Source: Bradyrhizobium ottawaense (lineage in GTDB: Bacteria > Pseudomonadota > Alphaproteobacteria > Rhizobiales > Xanthobacteraceae). Taken from it: DNA of 64,000 bases. The notes beneath the pieces were generated by a model. That model did not search any database. It worked only from the letters and a program-made list of their open reading frames with translations, and was not told the DNA's origin. This document shows, piece by piece, positions 34,297 to 43,865 of the stretch (position 1 is its first letter; every line of letters begins with the position of its first letter). Location: NCBI RefSeq assembly GCF_002278135.3, contig NZ_CP029425.2, forward strand, positions 5,308,001 through 5,372,000, in the 5' to 3' direction. The translations under genes were made by a program, and so were the position numbers.

Positions 34297-35787
34297 CTAT
34301 GGCGCCGTCCGCGAGGGCCACAGCCCCGGCGCCATTCTCGCCAAGCCGGCTGCGGCGTAGTGAAACTGCTGCAGGAGCGGGTGCCCAGTGACCATCAGTC
34401 CAAGCCAACAACAGAGCACAGCGACGGAAAAGGCTGACGCCAGCCCAGCACCCGAGGTAAGGCCTCCAGCTTCCGTCAGCGCCGCGCAAATAGACACACC
34501 GGCAATCACCAGAACCGTTACAGCTCCGCTTCTCCATAGGGTGCGTACAAATTCGGCGGGCCGAAGGCCGAGTTGTCGTCCCAGAAAATAGAACGCAACC
34601 AACGCCTGAAATGGCAATGTCACAAGAGCGGATGCAGCAACGGCGTGCACGCCAAGGAACGAGGCGCCCAAGATGACCAGAAGTGATGGTGGCAGCGAAA
34701 TCAACGACGAGATCAGCGCATCCTGAACCCTTCCGACCGCAACAAACATCGGGTAGGTCAGGCACGCCGCGAAAAGCGCAAGGTTTCCGATACAGAGCAG
34801 CTGCACCAGCGGGACGATCTCCAGCCACGTCGGGCCGAGCCAGATCAGAATGATCGGCCGCGCCATGATCGCCATAAAGACCAGGAACGGCCACTGCACG
34901 GCGGAGAGCAGCTGGATGGCCTCGAGATAGACGGCCTTGAGATCACCACCCGCTTTGCTTCGCGCAACAATTGCCGGCATGACGACCGGACTAATCACCT
35001 GCGTGACCAGCTTGTCGAATATCTGTGTCGAGGCGGTCGCGCGGCTGTAAAGGCCGACAGCGGTGAAGTCGAGCACTCTGGCCAGAAACAGCTGCGGCGC
35101 CAGGCCAAAAAACACATTTACGACGCTCACCGCGCCCGAGTAGAGGCCGAAACCGACGATCTCTCGGCAATCGATCAAGGATGGCCGCATCGCACCGAAA
35201 TCTCTCCGCCATATCAGCAGCATCACGGCCAGCACCCCGTTGCCGGCCACCCCTCCCCAGAGCGGGGCCATGTAGCTGAAGTGGGCCATTGCGAGGCCGA
35301 CCGAAACGACAGCGATCGTCGTACCAGCCGCCAGATTGCAGATTGCGAGCACGCCAAACTGCATCTCACGACGGAACAATGCGGCTATGGTTCCGGAGAA
35401 CGGCAGCAAGAGAAGATTTAGCGAGGAAACCTCGATCCCTCGGCCCAAGCGGTCCAGCTCGAAGAAGCGCGCGATCGGCTGGGCAGACACGAACAGCACG
35501 AAAGCCGTGGCAGCCGAAATCATGAGGGTAATCGTGAACGTGGTCTGCACGCTCGCGCGCGACAACTCTCGCTTCTGAATCAGATAGCTTGCGCCCGCAA
35601 ATTCCTGGAAGCAGGCCGCAATGATGGACGTGACGGCGTTCGCGACGGCATAGATGCCAAACTCTTCCGGGGACAGCAAACGGGCAAGCACGGCGGTCAC
35701 AACAAAGACCAGCAGCAGGCCGACGTAACGGTCGAGCGCCGAGAACAGAATGGAGCGCTGCACGGACTTCATTGCGTCGTCTGTCAT
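34297..35787 (-). CDS. Wzx/WzxC-like polysaccharide flippase
   Basis: A 496-residue integral membrane protein of the MATE-like flippase group, with 12-14 hydrophobic segments. The N-terminus (VGLLLVFVVTAVLARLLSPEEFGIYAV) and IFDKLVTQVISPVVMPAIVA are typical of WzxC-type proteins. It would move the finished lipid-linked repeat unit across the inner membrane, supplying the periplasmic polymerase. It is placed 31 bp downstream of the oxidoreductase and 31 bp upstream of the acyltransferase. No strong ribosome binding site is visible; an in-frame ATG at 35772 is an alternative. Confidence 0.9.
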   Translation of the reverse strand: MTDDAMKSVQRSILFSALDRYVGLLLVFVVTAVLARLLSPEEFGIYAVANAVTSIIAACFQEFAGASYLIQKRELSRASVQTTFTITLMISAATAFVLFVSAQPIARFFELDRLGRGIEVSSLNLLLLPFSGTIAALFRREMQFGVLAICNLAAGTTIAVVSVGLAMAHFSYMAPLWGGVAGNGVLAVMLLIWRRDFGAMRPSLIDCREIVGFGLYSGAVSVVNVFFGLAPQLFLARVLDFTAVGLYSRATASTQIFDKLVTQVISPVVMPAIVARSKAGGDLKAVYLEAIQLLSAVQWPFLVFMAIMARPIILIWLGPTWLEIVPLVQLLCIGNLALFAACLTYPMFVAVGRVQDALISSLISLPPSLLVILGASFLGVHAVAASALVTLPFQALVAFYFLGRQLGLRPAEFVRTLWRSGAVTVLVIAGVSICAALTEAGGLTSGAGLASAFSVAVLCCWLGLMVTGHPLLQQFHYAAAGLARMAPGLWPSRTAP

Positions 35788-35818
35788 GTCGGTCAGGTGA
35801 GCTGGATCGCCGCGCGCG

Positions 35819-36880
35819 TCATGCTATCGCTCTGGCGCGCTGCCGGGTTCCGTAAGGCTCGCGCAGCAAGACGGGCGCACCCTGCTTTGCGATCGAGCAC
35901 GATGCCGCCTCCAGAACCTCGATCACGTGGAGTCCCGAGATGCCGCTGGAAATCGGCTGGCCACCGGTGCGGATGCAATCGACAAAATGATCGACCTCGG
36001 TCTGTAGCGCCTCCATAGTCGAGATATGCGGAGCCCACATGTCGCCGGCGCGATATCCGATCCGGAATTGATGTGCATCTTCGGGAGGCGCGTCGAGCGT
36101 AATTCCCTTGTCATAGACCTTGATCTTTTCGGTCGGCTCGAGATCGTCGTAGACGATCATCTTCTTGCTGCCACCGATGAAAGTCTGGCGCACCTTGACG
36201 GGCGACAGCCAATTGACGCTGACGTGGGCCACGCATGCGTTGGCAAAGAACAGCGTGATATGCGCCATATTTTCCGGCGAGCCGACAACGTGGCACGAGC
36301 CGGTTGCCGAGACCGCGATCGGCGCTTCATCGAGGATATGGTGGATGATCGAGATATCGTGCACCGCCAAGTCCCAGATCACATTTACGTCCTTTTGGAA
36401 CAACCCGAGACTCGCGCGCGTGCTGTCGTAGTAGTAAATGTCGCCAAGTTCTCGGCTCAGCAGGAGCTCCCGGATCTTCTGGACCGCCGGCGTGTAGAGG
36501 AAGGTATGATCGACCATGAGCGTCAACCCACGCCGATCTGCCTCTTCGATCAAGCGGGTCACGAGCTCAGCGCTCGGCGCGAGGGGCTTTTCGACCAGAA
36601 CGTGCTTCCCGGCTCTCAACGCCGCAATTGCCAGCTCGTAGTGCGTATGCACCGGCGTGGCGATAGCGATTGCATCGATACGGACGTCCTTCAGCAAATC
36701 TTCGTAGCGAGAGGTCGTCTCTATCGCCGGGTAAAGCTGCTTCATCGCGCCGAGCCTGCCTGGGTGCAGGTCGCTCACGCCGACGACGCGGGTGGCAGGA
36801 TTGATGGAGAAATTGCGAACGAGATTGGGTCCCCAATAACCGCAGCCCACGACGCCGATTCCCAGTTGACTGTCTCGCAT
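35819..36880 (-). CDS. Gfo/Idh/MocA oxidoreductase (nucleotide-sugar 3-dehydrogenase-like)
   Basis: A 353-residue NAD-dependent oxidoreductase: GIGVVGCGYWGPNLVRN binds NAD, EKPLA is the family motif with the catalytic Lys, and DLAVHDISI carries the conserved Asp/His. In loci with a DegT, a WbpD-like acetyltransferase and a WecC-like dehydrogenase, such enzymes oxidise the 3-hydroxyl of a UDP-sugar before amination (WlbA/WbpB role). The sequence is closer to the GCGYWG subgroup than to P. aeruginosa WbpB, so the exact substrate is uncertain. GAGG lies 5 nt upstream of the ATG. Confidence 0.88.
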   Translation of the reverse strand: MRDSQLGIGVVGCGYWGPNLVRNFSINPATRVVGVSDLHPGRLGAMKQLYPAIETTSRYEDLLKDVRIDAIAIATPVHTHYELAIAALRAGKHVLVEKPLAPSAELVTRLIEEADRRGLTLMVDHTFLYTPAVQKIRELLLSRELGDIYYYDSTRASLGLFQKDVNVIWDLAVHDISIIHHILDEAPIAVSATGSCHVVGSPENMAHITLFFANACVAHVSVNWLSPVKVRQTFIGGSKKMIVYDDLEPTEKIKVYDKGITLDAPPEDAHQFRIGYRAGDMWAPHISTMEALQTEVDHFVDCIRTGGQPISSGISGLHVIEVLEAASCSIAKQGAPVLLREPYGTRQRARAIA

Positions 36881-36950
36881 GCTAACCTCGATGCATCCAG
36901 GTGATACGCCTCAAATCATCCCATTGCCGACGATCACTTCACGCCGGGCA

Positions 36951-38213
36951 CTAGGTCCGCGCTGGCATGTCCTGCCATATGCCCCGGGTATCTATGACGT
37001 CGAGATGTCGGCGCTCCGATAGGGGCACCATCTTGAATTCGTCATGATCGACGAGGAGAACCGCGATTTCGCAACTGCGCAGAGCCTCCTCGATGTTCAC
37101 GAAAGCGACACGGTGATCGGCCAACTGAGGCGGCAGGCGGCGAAGGTTCGGCTCAACGACCTTGACTCGTTCTCCGTACTTTGCCGCGAGATGCGTGGCG
37201 ATCTCCATGGCGGGACTCTCACGCAAATCGTCGACATTGGCCTTGAAGGTCAATCCACAACAAGCGACGTTTGCATAGGGATGATCGTCGATCAGCGCCT
37301 CTGTACGTTCGATGATCTTCTGAGTTTTGGCGTTGTTGACTTCCCGGCTCGTTCGCATCACCCGAGCGAGGTCTGGTGCGGAGTCGATGATGAACCAGGG
37401 ATCGACCGCAATGCAGTGCCCGCCTACTCCCGGTCCTGGCCGCAATACGTTTACGCGAGGATGGCGGTTGGCGATGTCGATCACCTCCCAGACATTGATG
37501 TCGAACCTGTCGCAAATCAACGAGAGCTCGTTCGCGAATGCTATGTTGGTATCGCGGAACGCGTTTTCCGTCAGCTTGACCAATTCGGCTGCCCGCGCTG
37601 TGGTCCCGACGCAGGCGCCGCGAACGAACATTTTGTAGAAGCGTTGAGCACGCCGCGTGCATGTTGGCGTAATTCCCCCAATGCACCTGTCGTTGTTGAT
37701 AAGCTCTGTCAGGATCCGTCCCGGCAACACGCGTTCTGGACAGTAGGCGACGTAGATCGCTCCGTCTTCCTTGCCGTTGACGCCTATGTGCAGATCCGGC
37801 CTGCGTTCGACGATACGTTTTGCTATGGCCTCGGTCGTCCCGATCGGCGATGTCGATTCGAGGATGACGAGATTACCCGGCGCAAGGATGTCGACGATTT
37901 GGTCGACTGCAGCATTAACGCTTGAAAGGTCTGGACGGTTTTCGCGGTCGATCGGCGTCGGCACTGCGATGATGAAGACGTCCGCAGGCTGCGGCTTGGT
38001 GGCGGTCGTCAGGGCACCGCTCGACACGACCTTGGAAACGAGACCATCGAGATCGGGCTCCGCGATGTGAATCTTTCCGGATGCGACCGTATCGACGATA
38101 CGCTCGTTTGTGTCGATGCCGACCACCTGCATTCCCCGGCTCGCAATCAGCGCTGCGGTCGGGAGCCCGATATAGCCAAGTCCAACGACATTGATCTTCT
38201 GAAATTCAGGCAT
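36951..38213 (-). CDS. wecC: UDP-N-acetyl-D-mannosamine dehydrogenase
   Basis: A 420-residue UDP-sugar dehydrogenase: VVGLGYIGLPTAALIASRG for NAD, the IHIAEPDLD segment, LVILESTSPIGTTE, FRDTNIAFANELSLICD, and the catalytic Cys in GVGGHCIAVDPWF, the WecC form of the motif. It oxidises UDP-ManNAc to UDP-ManNAcA with two NAD. It overlaps the wecB stop by 8 bp, so coupled. From memory the sequence follows E. coli WecC closely along its length, which is better support than for the WbpA form. The product would feed the GT26 enzyme, and perhaps the 3-amino branch. Confidence 0.92.
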   Translation of the reverse strand: MPEFQKINVVGLGYIGLPTAALIASRGMQVVGIDTNERIVDTVASGKIHIAEPDLDGLVSKVVSSGALTTATKPQPADVFIIAVPTPIDRENRPDLSSVNAAVDQIVDILAPGNLVILESTSPIGTTEAIAKRIVERRPDLHIGVNGKEDGAIYVAYCPERVLPGRILTELINNDRCIGGITPTCTRRAQRFYKMFVRGACVGTTARAAELVKLTENAFRDTNIAFANELSLICDRFDINVWEVIDIANRHPRVNVLRPGPGVGGHCIAVDPWFIIDSAPDLARVMRTSREVNNAKTQKIIERTEALIDDHPYANVACCGLTFKANVDDLRESPAMEIATHLAAKYGERVKVVEPNLRRLPPQLADHRVAFVNIEEALRSCEIAVLLVDHDEFKMVPLSERRHLDVIDTRGIWQDMPART

Positions 38214-39330
38214 CGAGAAGCACCTTCACGATACGCTCGCTCGCGTGCCCGTCACCGAACGGATTATGCGAACGGGCCATGGCGGCATAAGTCTCGTCAT
38301 CGTCGAGCAAGCGAAATGTCTCGGCAACGATCTTGTCGTAGTTCGCGCCGACCAGGCGCGCCGTCCCGGCCTCCACCCCCTCAGGACGCTCGGTCGTATC
38401 GCGCATCACCAGGACTGGTTTGCCAAAGGTGGGGGCCTCCTCCTGCACGCCACCTGAATCCGTCAGGACCAAATGGGACAACGAGAGCAGACTCACGAAG
38501 TCCGTGTATTCCTGAGGAGAAATGAGGACGACCCTCGGGTGATCCGACAATCGGGACGCGAACAAGTCGCGGACGTTCGGATTCGGATGCACTGGGAGCA
38601 CCACAGCAACGTCTTCCCTTTGCAGGATCGTCTCCAACGCGTTCACGATGTTGACGACACCGCCGCCGAAATTCTCCCGGCGGTGGCAGGTCACCAAAAT
38701 GATGCGCCGATTGCCGTGTCGCTTCTTGATGCCGTCCCAGCGGCACGAAAGCCCCGGATCGGATTCGACCATGGCTTTCGCGAAGATGAGCGCGTCCACC
38801 ACCGTGTTTCCGGTGACATGGATGCGGTCGTCCGAGACGTTCTCAGAGCGCAGCGCGCGGGCAGCGCGCTCTGTCGGCGCGAAATGCTGATCGGCGATCG
38901 ACCCGACGATCTTGCGGTTCACCTCCTCGGGCCACGGAGCGAAGATGTCGCCGCTGCGCAGTCCCGCCTCGATGTGCGAGACCGGTATCCGGTGGTAATA
39001 GGACGCCAGCGCGCCGACCATGGCAGTCGCCGTGTCGCCTTGGACGATAACCCTGGTAGGCTTCACCTTGTCGAGGAGCTCACCGACTTCTCCGAGCAAC
39101 CGGGCCGTTAGATGATCCAGCGTCTGATTGGCCGTCATGACGTTCAGATCAAAATCCGGAACTACCTTGGCAAGCTTGAGGACCTGATCAAGCAGCTGTC
39201 GATGCTGTGCCGTCGCACAGATCGTTAGCGAAATGTCCTTGCGATTCTCGGCCTTGAGTCGGTTGATGACCGGAAAGAGCTTGATGGCTTCTGGTCGGGT
39301 TCCCAAAAGGATGAAAAAATGCTTGCGCAC
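38206..39330 (-). CDS. wecB: UDP-N-acetylglucosamine 2-epimerase (non-hydrolysing)
   Basis: A 374-residue GT-B-fold enzyme: LGTRPEAIKLFPVI, VQGDTATAM, HIEAGLRSGD, TCHRRENFGG and LTDSGGVQEEAP are the family blocks with the catalytic acids and His. It makes UDP-ManNAc from UDP-GlcNAc. The start is a GTG at 39330 with GGAGG 7 nt upstream, only 3 bp after the GT26 stop. With wecC and the GT26 gene it forms the same trio that makes and transfers ManNAcA in enterobacterial common antigen. Confidence 0.94.
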   Translation of the reverse strand: MRKHFFILLGTRPEAIKLFPVINRLKAENRKDISLTICATAQHRQLLDQVLKLAKVVPDFDLNVMTANQTLDHLTARLLGEVGELLDKVKPTRVIVQGDTATAMVGALASYYHRIPVSHIEAGLRSGDIFAPWPEEVNRKIVGSIADQHFAPTERAARALRSENVSDDRIHVTGNTVVDALIFAKAMVESDPGLSCRWDGIKKRHGNRRIILVTCHRRENFGGGVVNIVNALETILQREDVAVVLPVHPNPNVRDLFASRLSDHPRVVLISPQEYTDFVSLLSLSHLVLTDSGGVQEEAPTFGKPVLVMRDTTERPEGVEAGTARLVGANYDKIVAETFRLLDDDETYAAMARSHNPFGDGHASERIVKVLLDA

Positions 39331-39333
39331 GTC

Positions 39334-40128
39334 TCACCCTCCGATCCGGCTCGGGCCGGGCGGCACGGCGCCCGGCGTGCCAAATGTATGCCCTATCGCT
39401 TGCTTGGCGAGCGCTTGCAGCAGGATGCCCGCAAACAGCGTGTTCGTTGTGGCGTATCGCCACCACATCCGCCCGGGCTCTTGATAGATGCGGTAAAGCC
39501 ATTCGAGGCCCAGCCCCTGAATCCGCGCCGGCGCGCGCCGAACGGTGCCTGCAAGGATATCGAACGCACCGCCCACGCCCATGATAAAGGGTACGCCGAG
39601 CTCGTCACGATGGGCGGCGAGAAAGCGCTCTTTCCGTGGTGTCGGCATGCCAATGAAGAGACAATCGGCCGCGCTGGACTGGATGTCCCGCACGACCTCC
39701 CTTTCCTGCTCCGGCTTGAAGTAACCATCGTGCCAGCCGGCGAAGACGAGTGAGGGATATCTCTCTCGCGCGCGCTGCATTGCCTGCTGCAGGACGGCGG
39801 GGGTGGCTCCCAGGAAGTAGGGCTTGTAACCTTCCCGCGCACATACCGCGAGCAACTCGGCCAGGAGATCGACGCCGGCGACTCGGGAGGTTGCCGGCAG
39901 CCCTAGGGCTCGGGCACCCCAGAGAATCCCCATGCCGTCGATGCTGACGATGTCGCTATTGGCGACATCGGCCGCGAGCATGGGATCCGATCGCATATTG
40001 ACAAATTTGGCAACGTTCAACGCGACATGCTGCAGCCGTCGGCGGCAACGCATGGCGCCGCGCGCGAGCTCGACGGTTTCCGCCATTGTCAACAGGTCGA
40101 TGGGGCAGGCCAGGAACGATGCACGCAT
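39334..40128 (-). CDS. WecG/TagA/CpsF-family (GT26) glycosyltransferase
   Basis: A 264-residue enzyme: HVALNVAKFVNMR, VSIDGMGILWGARALGLP with the catalytic Asp, PYFLGATPAVLQQA, and IGMPTPRKERFLA with GVGGAFDILAG. Family members transfer ManNAc (TagA) or ManNAcA (WecG) to an undecaprenyl-linked sugar. Next to wecB and wecC the ManNAcA role is most likely, but the acceptor may differ, since the initiating enzyme in this window is of the WcaJ/WbaP type, not WecA. ATG at 40128 has GGAGGG 9 nt upstream. It is the first gene of the long minus-strand sugar operon. Confidence 0.9.
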   Translation of the reverse strand: MRASFLACPIDLLTMAETVELARGAMRCRRRLQHVALNVAKFVNMRSDPMLAADVANSDIVSIDGMGILWGARALGLPATSRVAGVDLLAELLAVCAREGYKPYFLGATPAVLQQAMQRARERYPSLVFAGWHDGYFKPEQEREVVRDIQSSAADCLFIGMPTPRKERFLAAHRDELGVPFIMGVGGAFDILAGTVRRAPARIQGLGLEWLYRIYQEPGRMWWRYATTNTLFAGILLQALAKQAIGHTFGTPGAVPPGPSRIGG

Positions 40129-40306
40129 TTGAACCGACCCTCCGAAACGCAATTTGTTTAAGTTGCATTTAAGATTATAATAACGATAATAATTGGCTAC
40201 CATTTAATTGCAAGGATTAAATGCATCAACCTCCTTCAGAGACGCCAAAATAGCGCGCCGACAGATATGCCGCAGGCCAACGTGAATTAAATAGGGAATC
40301 ACCAAA
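40129..40306. promoter_or_regulatory. Divergent AT-rich promoter region
   Basis: Three ATTTAAT/ATTAAAT sites (40202-40208, 40216-40222, 40286-40292) plus TTTAAG and TATAATAACGATAATAATT between the sugar operon and a glycosyltransferase. No gene. Confidence 0.6.
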
Positions 40307-41194
40307 ATGATCTCGGTCATTATTCCCCACCTCAATCAGGCTGACGCCCTGGAAGCCTGTCTGCGAAGCCTGGATGCGCAGACCCTGTCACGGGATTTGT
40401 TCGAGATCATCGTGGTGGACAACGGCTCGACCGTACCGCCGATAGACGTCATTGCCGACCATTCCGGCGTCAGGCTGGAGCACGAAGCGCTTCCCGGTCC
40501 GGGCCCGGCGCGAAACACAGGCGCAGCTTGCGCGAGAGGCGATATCCTCGCTTTTGTGGATGCCGACTGCCGGGCTCATCCGGACTGGCTGACCGCGATC
40601 CGTGAGGCGTTCCAGCAAGCCAGGGCGGCGACGATCCTTGGCGGAGAGGTTCGCATCAGGCCTGCCGCCGAAGGGCGTTTCACCGCGATCGAAGCCTATG
40701 AAAGCGTTTTTGGCTTTCGCAATCGCTTGTACGTCACCAAGCACGGCTACTCCGTCACGGCAAATCTGGCGGTTCGCCGCGCCGACTTTGCGAGGATCGG
40801 ACCTTTCCCGGGCATACAGTTCGCGGAAGATATGCAATGGGGACAAATGGCCATCCGCGCCGGCTGCGAATTTCGCTACATTCCCGGGATGATCGTGTTC
40901 CACCCTGCGCGCCGCTCGCTTCGAGAGCTGTATGCGAAATGGGACCGCCAAATTGCGCACTACCGCAACACCGCACAGGCCGCGCGCGGCTGGCAGCTGC
41001 GCTGGTTTGCCACGGCCCTGCTCGTCCTGGTATCACCGGCGGTCGGCGCCATCACTGTACTGACGAGCGGACGCCTCCATGGGATAAGCGCGCGCCTCAA
41101 AGCGATTGCCGTTCTCTGCGCGGTTCGCAGCCATCGAACGACCAGGATGCTGGCCCTGCTCCGGAGAGAGGGCACGGTTGTCTGGAATCGCTAG
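40307..41194 (+). CDS. Family-2 glycosyltransferase
   Basis: A 295-residue enzyme: MISVIIPHLNQADALEACL, EIIVVDNGS, then AFVDADCRAHPDW with the DxD, and FAEDMQWGQMAIRAG as the ED acceptor motif. A hydrophobic C-terminal segment (about 225-260) suggests membrane association. AGGGA lies about 9 nt before the ATG. Single plus-strand gene, divergent from the GT26 operon; its stop overlaps the convergent gene's stop. Donor unknown. Confidence 0.88.
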   Translation: MISVIIPHLNQADALEACLRSLDAQTLSRDLFEIIVVDNGSTVPPIDVIADHSGVRLEHEALPGPGPARNTGAACARGDILAFVDADCRAHPDWLTAIREAFQQARAATILGGEVRIRPAAEGRFTAIEAYESVFGFRNRLYVTKHGYSVTANLAVRRADFARIGPFPGIQFAEDMQWGQMAIRAGCEFRYIPGMIVFHPARRSLRELYAKWDRQIAHYRNTAQAARGWQLRWFATALLVLVSPAVGAITVLTSGRLHGISARLKAIAVLCAVRSHRTTRMLALLRREGTVVWNR

Positions 41195-42411
41195 CCGAGC
41201 GCGCTGCCGTTGCGCTGCGGCACGCCGCCGGCCGGGCCGGCTGGCTGTTCGAACGCGACGTTGTGACTGAGATCCTGCAGGTCGGTACGCCGACCGAATG
41301 ACCACAAAATCCAACCGAGCTCGTAACTGCGGCACTCGAGCCGAACGCCCACATTTTGGCGGTCGATCAGCTCTCCCCCGCTCTCGCGCCAGACGTTCTT
41401 GATCGCGCGCAACACCCGCGGCGCCTTGGTCGTCAGTTCACCCTTGCGGACCTGCGAGCGGATCGTCAGGTTCAGTTCAGGCACGAGCATGGTCCGGCCC
41501 AGCTGGTTCTGACCGAGTACCCAGTTGAATCCCTTGACCAGCGCTTCCCGCGCTCCCCGTCGTCCAAAGCGCTCGGCCCATTCCAGCAGCGCAGGGGCCA
41601 TTCCATACTGATGGACCGAATAGATCTCGTAGAAATCGAGGATGCGGCCGCTCGTCGCATCGAAGAACCACGGCCATTCACCTTGGGGACCTTGCAGCGC
41701 AATCAGATCGCGCACGCAAGTATCAGCCATGACGAGCGCGGACGCATCGCCGGTGAATTCGCCGTACTGATAGCAGGCGATGGAGAGATAGGTTTGCGTC
41801 GCAAATGATGCGAAACGGCGACGAAAACCGGACGGCGCGTCGAAGAACAATCCGGAATCGCCATGGAAACGTTCCTTCAGGAAACGGTAGAGCGGGCCGG
41901 CGAAGCATAGCCACTCCTTCTCGCCCTCCCTCGCCTGGGCGATGACACCCGTCAGCAGCATGCCCAGATCCTGCGCCCGGAAAGCGTGCCACCGCGACTG
42001 ATCCGAGAGAACCGCTTTCAACTCTCGCCTGACTGGCTCCGGAATCGGGAGGCGGAGCTCGGCGGCGGCCCACAGCGCCATGCCGAATGCATATTTGCGC
42101 ACGGGGAGCGCGGTAAGCTTCATGGCATTTCGATAGAAGATCTCCGGGAGATCAATATCAGCCGGAAGTTTCGCGACCCGCGACATCCCAAGCAAGACGT
42201 TGAGAGTGTAGAACACGTCGCTATGCGGCAGCGACTCGTGCGGCGAAGCGGGCCGGTCGAGGTGATAAACATGCGACCAACGACGCTCCGCAGGCAACCA
42301 GCAGCGTTCAAGCCCCTGCAACGCGTAGTTCACCAGGGGCGAGTTTGATAACGGCGCCTTCGCTCCAGCGGGCACTATGAATTTCACACCAGAATTCGGA
42401 CTGATCATCAT
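41191..42411 (-). CDS. Alpha/alpha-toroid-like protein of unknown activity
   Basis: A 406-residue protein without signal or membrane segments. Repeated helical pairs with aromatic-rich turns (WPWFFDATSGRILDFYEIYSVHQYGMAPALLEWAERF) are like those in six-hairpin glycosidases and terpene-cyclase-like toroids. SYELGWILWSFGRR near the end is typical of such folds. Related proteins occur in rhizobial polysaccharide loci, sometimes with misleading names. It is last in the second type I secretion operon, 26 bp after the HlyD gene. A sugar-processing enzyme is possible; I cannot assign a function. Confidence 0.6.
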   Translation of the reverse strand: MMISPNSGVKFIVPAGAKAPLSNSPLVNYALQGLERCWLPAERRWSHVYHLDRPASPHESLPHSDVFYTLNVLLGMSRVAKLPADIDLPEIFYRNAMKLTALPVRKYAFGMALWAAAELRLPIPEPVRRELKAVLSDQSRWHAFRAQDLGMLLTGVIAQAREGEKEWLCFAGPLYRFLKERFHGDSGLFFDAPSGFRRRFASFATQTYLSIACYQYGEFTGDASALVMADTCVRDLIALQGPQGEWPWFFDATSGRILDFYEIYSVHQYGMAPALLEWAERFGRRGAREALVKGFNWVLGQNQLGRTMLVPELNLTIRSQVRKGELTTKAPRVLRAIKNVWRESGGELIDRQNVGVRLECRSYELGWILWSFGRRTDLQDLSHNVAFEQPAGPAGGVPQRNGSALG

Positions 42412-42437
42412 TTCCAGTACACCATTGTAAATTCGGC

Positions 42438-43865
42438 TCAGTACTCCCGGATGCTTTCATCCAAGCCGCGAAGCAGGGGATAGAGAAAATATGAAATCAC
42501 CGTTCGCTGTCCGACCTTCATCTCGGCGGTGACCGCCATACCAGGCATCAACTGAACGCGCTCGGACGGCAGCCGAAGGTGCGTGTCCCGCAGATCGATC
42601 AGTACGCGGTAATAGGGAGCTGACGACCGGCGCACACCTTCGGCCTTCGCCTCTGGCGAGAATGAGTCCTGACTAATGACTCCGACCTCGCCAGTAGCGG
42701 TGCCGTACTTCTGAAATGGAAATGCCTCGAACTTCACTCGTACGGCCTGCCCGACCGCCACCTGCCCGATATCCCTACCCTCCACGTTGACCTCCGCCCG
42801 GAGCGTCTCGTCCCGTGGAACCAGCACAAACAAAGTCTCGGCCTCGCGGACCACCGAACCCACCGTCCGATTGGCAATGTCGAGTACCACCGCATCCGCC
42901 GGTGCATTCAGCACGATCAGCTGCCGACGGAGCTCCGCCTTTTTGAGCTCTTCGGCAGTGCCATCCCGCTTTGGCAACGTCTCGACAAGTTCCTGATAGG
43001 CGCCGCGGCGAAACTCGGCAGCGAACACCTTCTGGTCTGCACGGGCCTTGTCCAGACGATGCGTGTTGTCGACGATGCTGCCACGGACTCGCGCCAGGTT
43101 GCTTTCGACCTCCAACCGCGCATCCCGTGATAGCAGGAAGTTCAGTCTTGAACCGACCTCCTTGGCCATCAACGCGCTTCGCATGGCTTCAATGGACTGC
43201 ATCGTGTCCAGCCGCTGGGCCAGGACCAACTCCTCGCTCTGAGCCGTTTTTAGATTGGCCTGTGCGGACGCAATCTGTGCGTCATAGTTCTGGATCTGAA
43301 GGTCGTAAGCCGCCTTCCTCTGGAGGAATACCCTTCTCTGCAGAGCTTGGTCGGCGTTCGCCGCCTCATCGAGGCCGTAGTCCGTGCCGTCCAACTCGGC
43401 TCGAAGCCGGCCGATGGAGGCGTCGAGACCCGCCAGGCGACCGCGCAGTTGAGCAAGATCGGCTTGAGAGAATGTCGGATCGAGGACCGCAAGCACGTCG
43501 CCGCGATTGACGGCGTCGCCGGCCTTGACGCGAATCTCCCGAATAACCGACGTTTCCAGCGGCTGTACGACCAGGTTCGGACGCGTCGTGATCAACTTAC
43601 CCTGCGCAGTCACAATCATATCAACGCGAGACACGCATGCGAATGTGATCGCCGCAGCGATCAGGGCGACGACGCAATAGAGCGTGATCCGTCCCACACG
43701 CGGTGGCGTCTGCTGCTCGATCTCGGCTGCGTCTGATTGAAATTGCGCGACAAAGCGAGGATCTGTGGGCGCGGACCTCATGAGCCGGCGTCTCGTCCGT
43801 GAACCGGACGGAGACCCGGATCTGCCTGAGGCTGCTTCAGCTCTGATCTTTTCAGCCGCAGTCAT
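42438..43865 (-). CDS. HlyD-family type I secretion adaptor (system 2)
   Basis: A 475-residue membrane-fusion protein: one membrane segment at about residues 65-85 (TLYCVVALIAAAITFA), first lipoyl half (LVVQPLETSVIREIRVKAGDAVNRGDVLAVLDP), a long helical hairpin (about 155-315) and second half (LNAPADAVVLDIANRTVGSVV; ETLFVLVPRD), ending with YFLYPLLRGLDESIREY. Start 43865 overlaps the ABC stop by 4 bp. It differs clearly from the system 1 adaptor, so this is a separate export pair, probably for the 2221-residue protein encoded upstream. The TolC partner is not in the window. Confidence 0.93.
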   Translation of the reverse strand: MTAAEKIRAEAASGRSGSPSGSRTRRRLMRSAPTDPRFVAQFQSDAAEIEQQTPPRVGRITLYCVVALIAAAITFACVSRVDMIVTAQGKLITTRPNLVVQPLETSVIREIRVKAGDAVNRGDVLAVLDPTFSQADLAQLRGRLAGLDASIGRLRAELDGTDYGLDEAANADQALQRRVFLQRKAAYDLQIQNYDAQIASAQANLKTAQSEELVLAQRLDTMQSIEAMRSALMAKEVGSRLNFLLSRDARLEVESNLARVRGSIVDNTHRLDKARADQKVFAAEFRRGAYQELVETLPKRDGTAEELKKAELRRQLIVLNAPADAVVLDIANRTVGSVVREAETLFVLVPRDETLRAEVNVEGRDIGQVAVGQAVRVKFEAFPFQKYGTATGEVGVISQDSFSPEAKAEGVRRSSAPYYRVLIDLRDTHLRLPSERVQLMPGMAVTAEMKVGQRTVISYFLYPLLRGLDESIREY

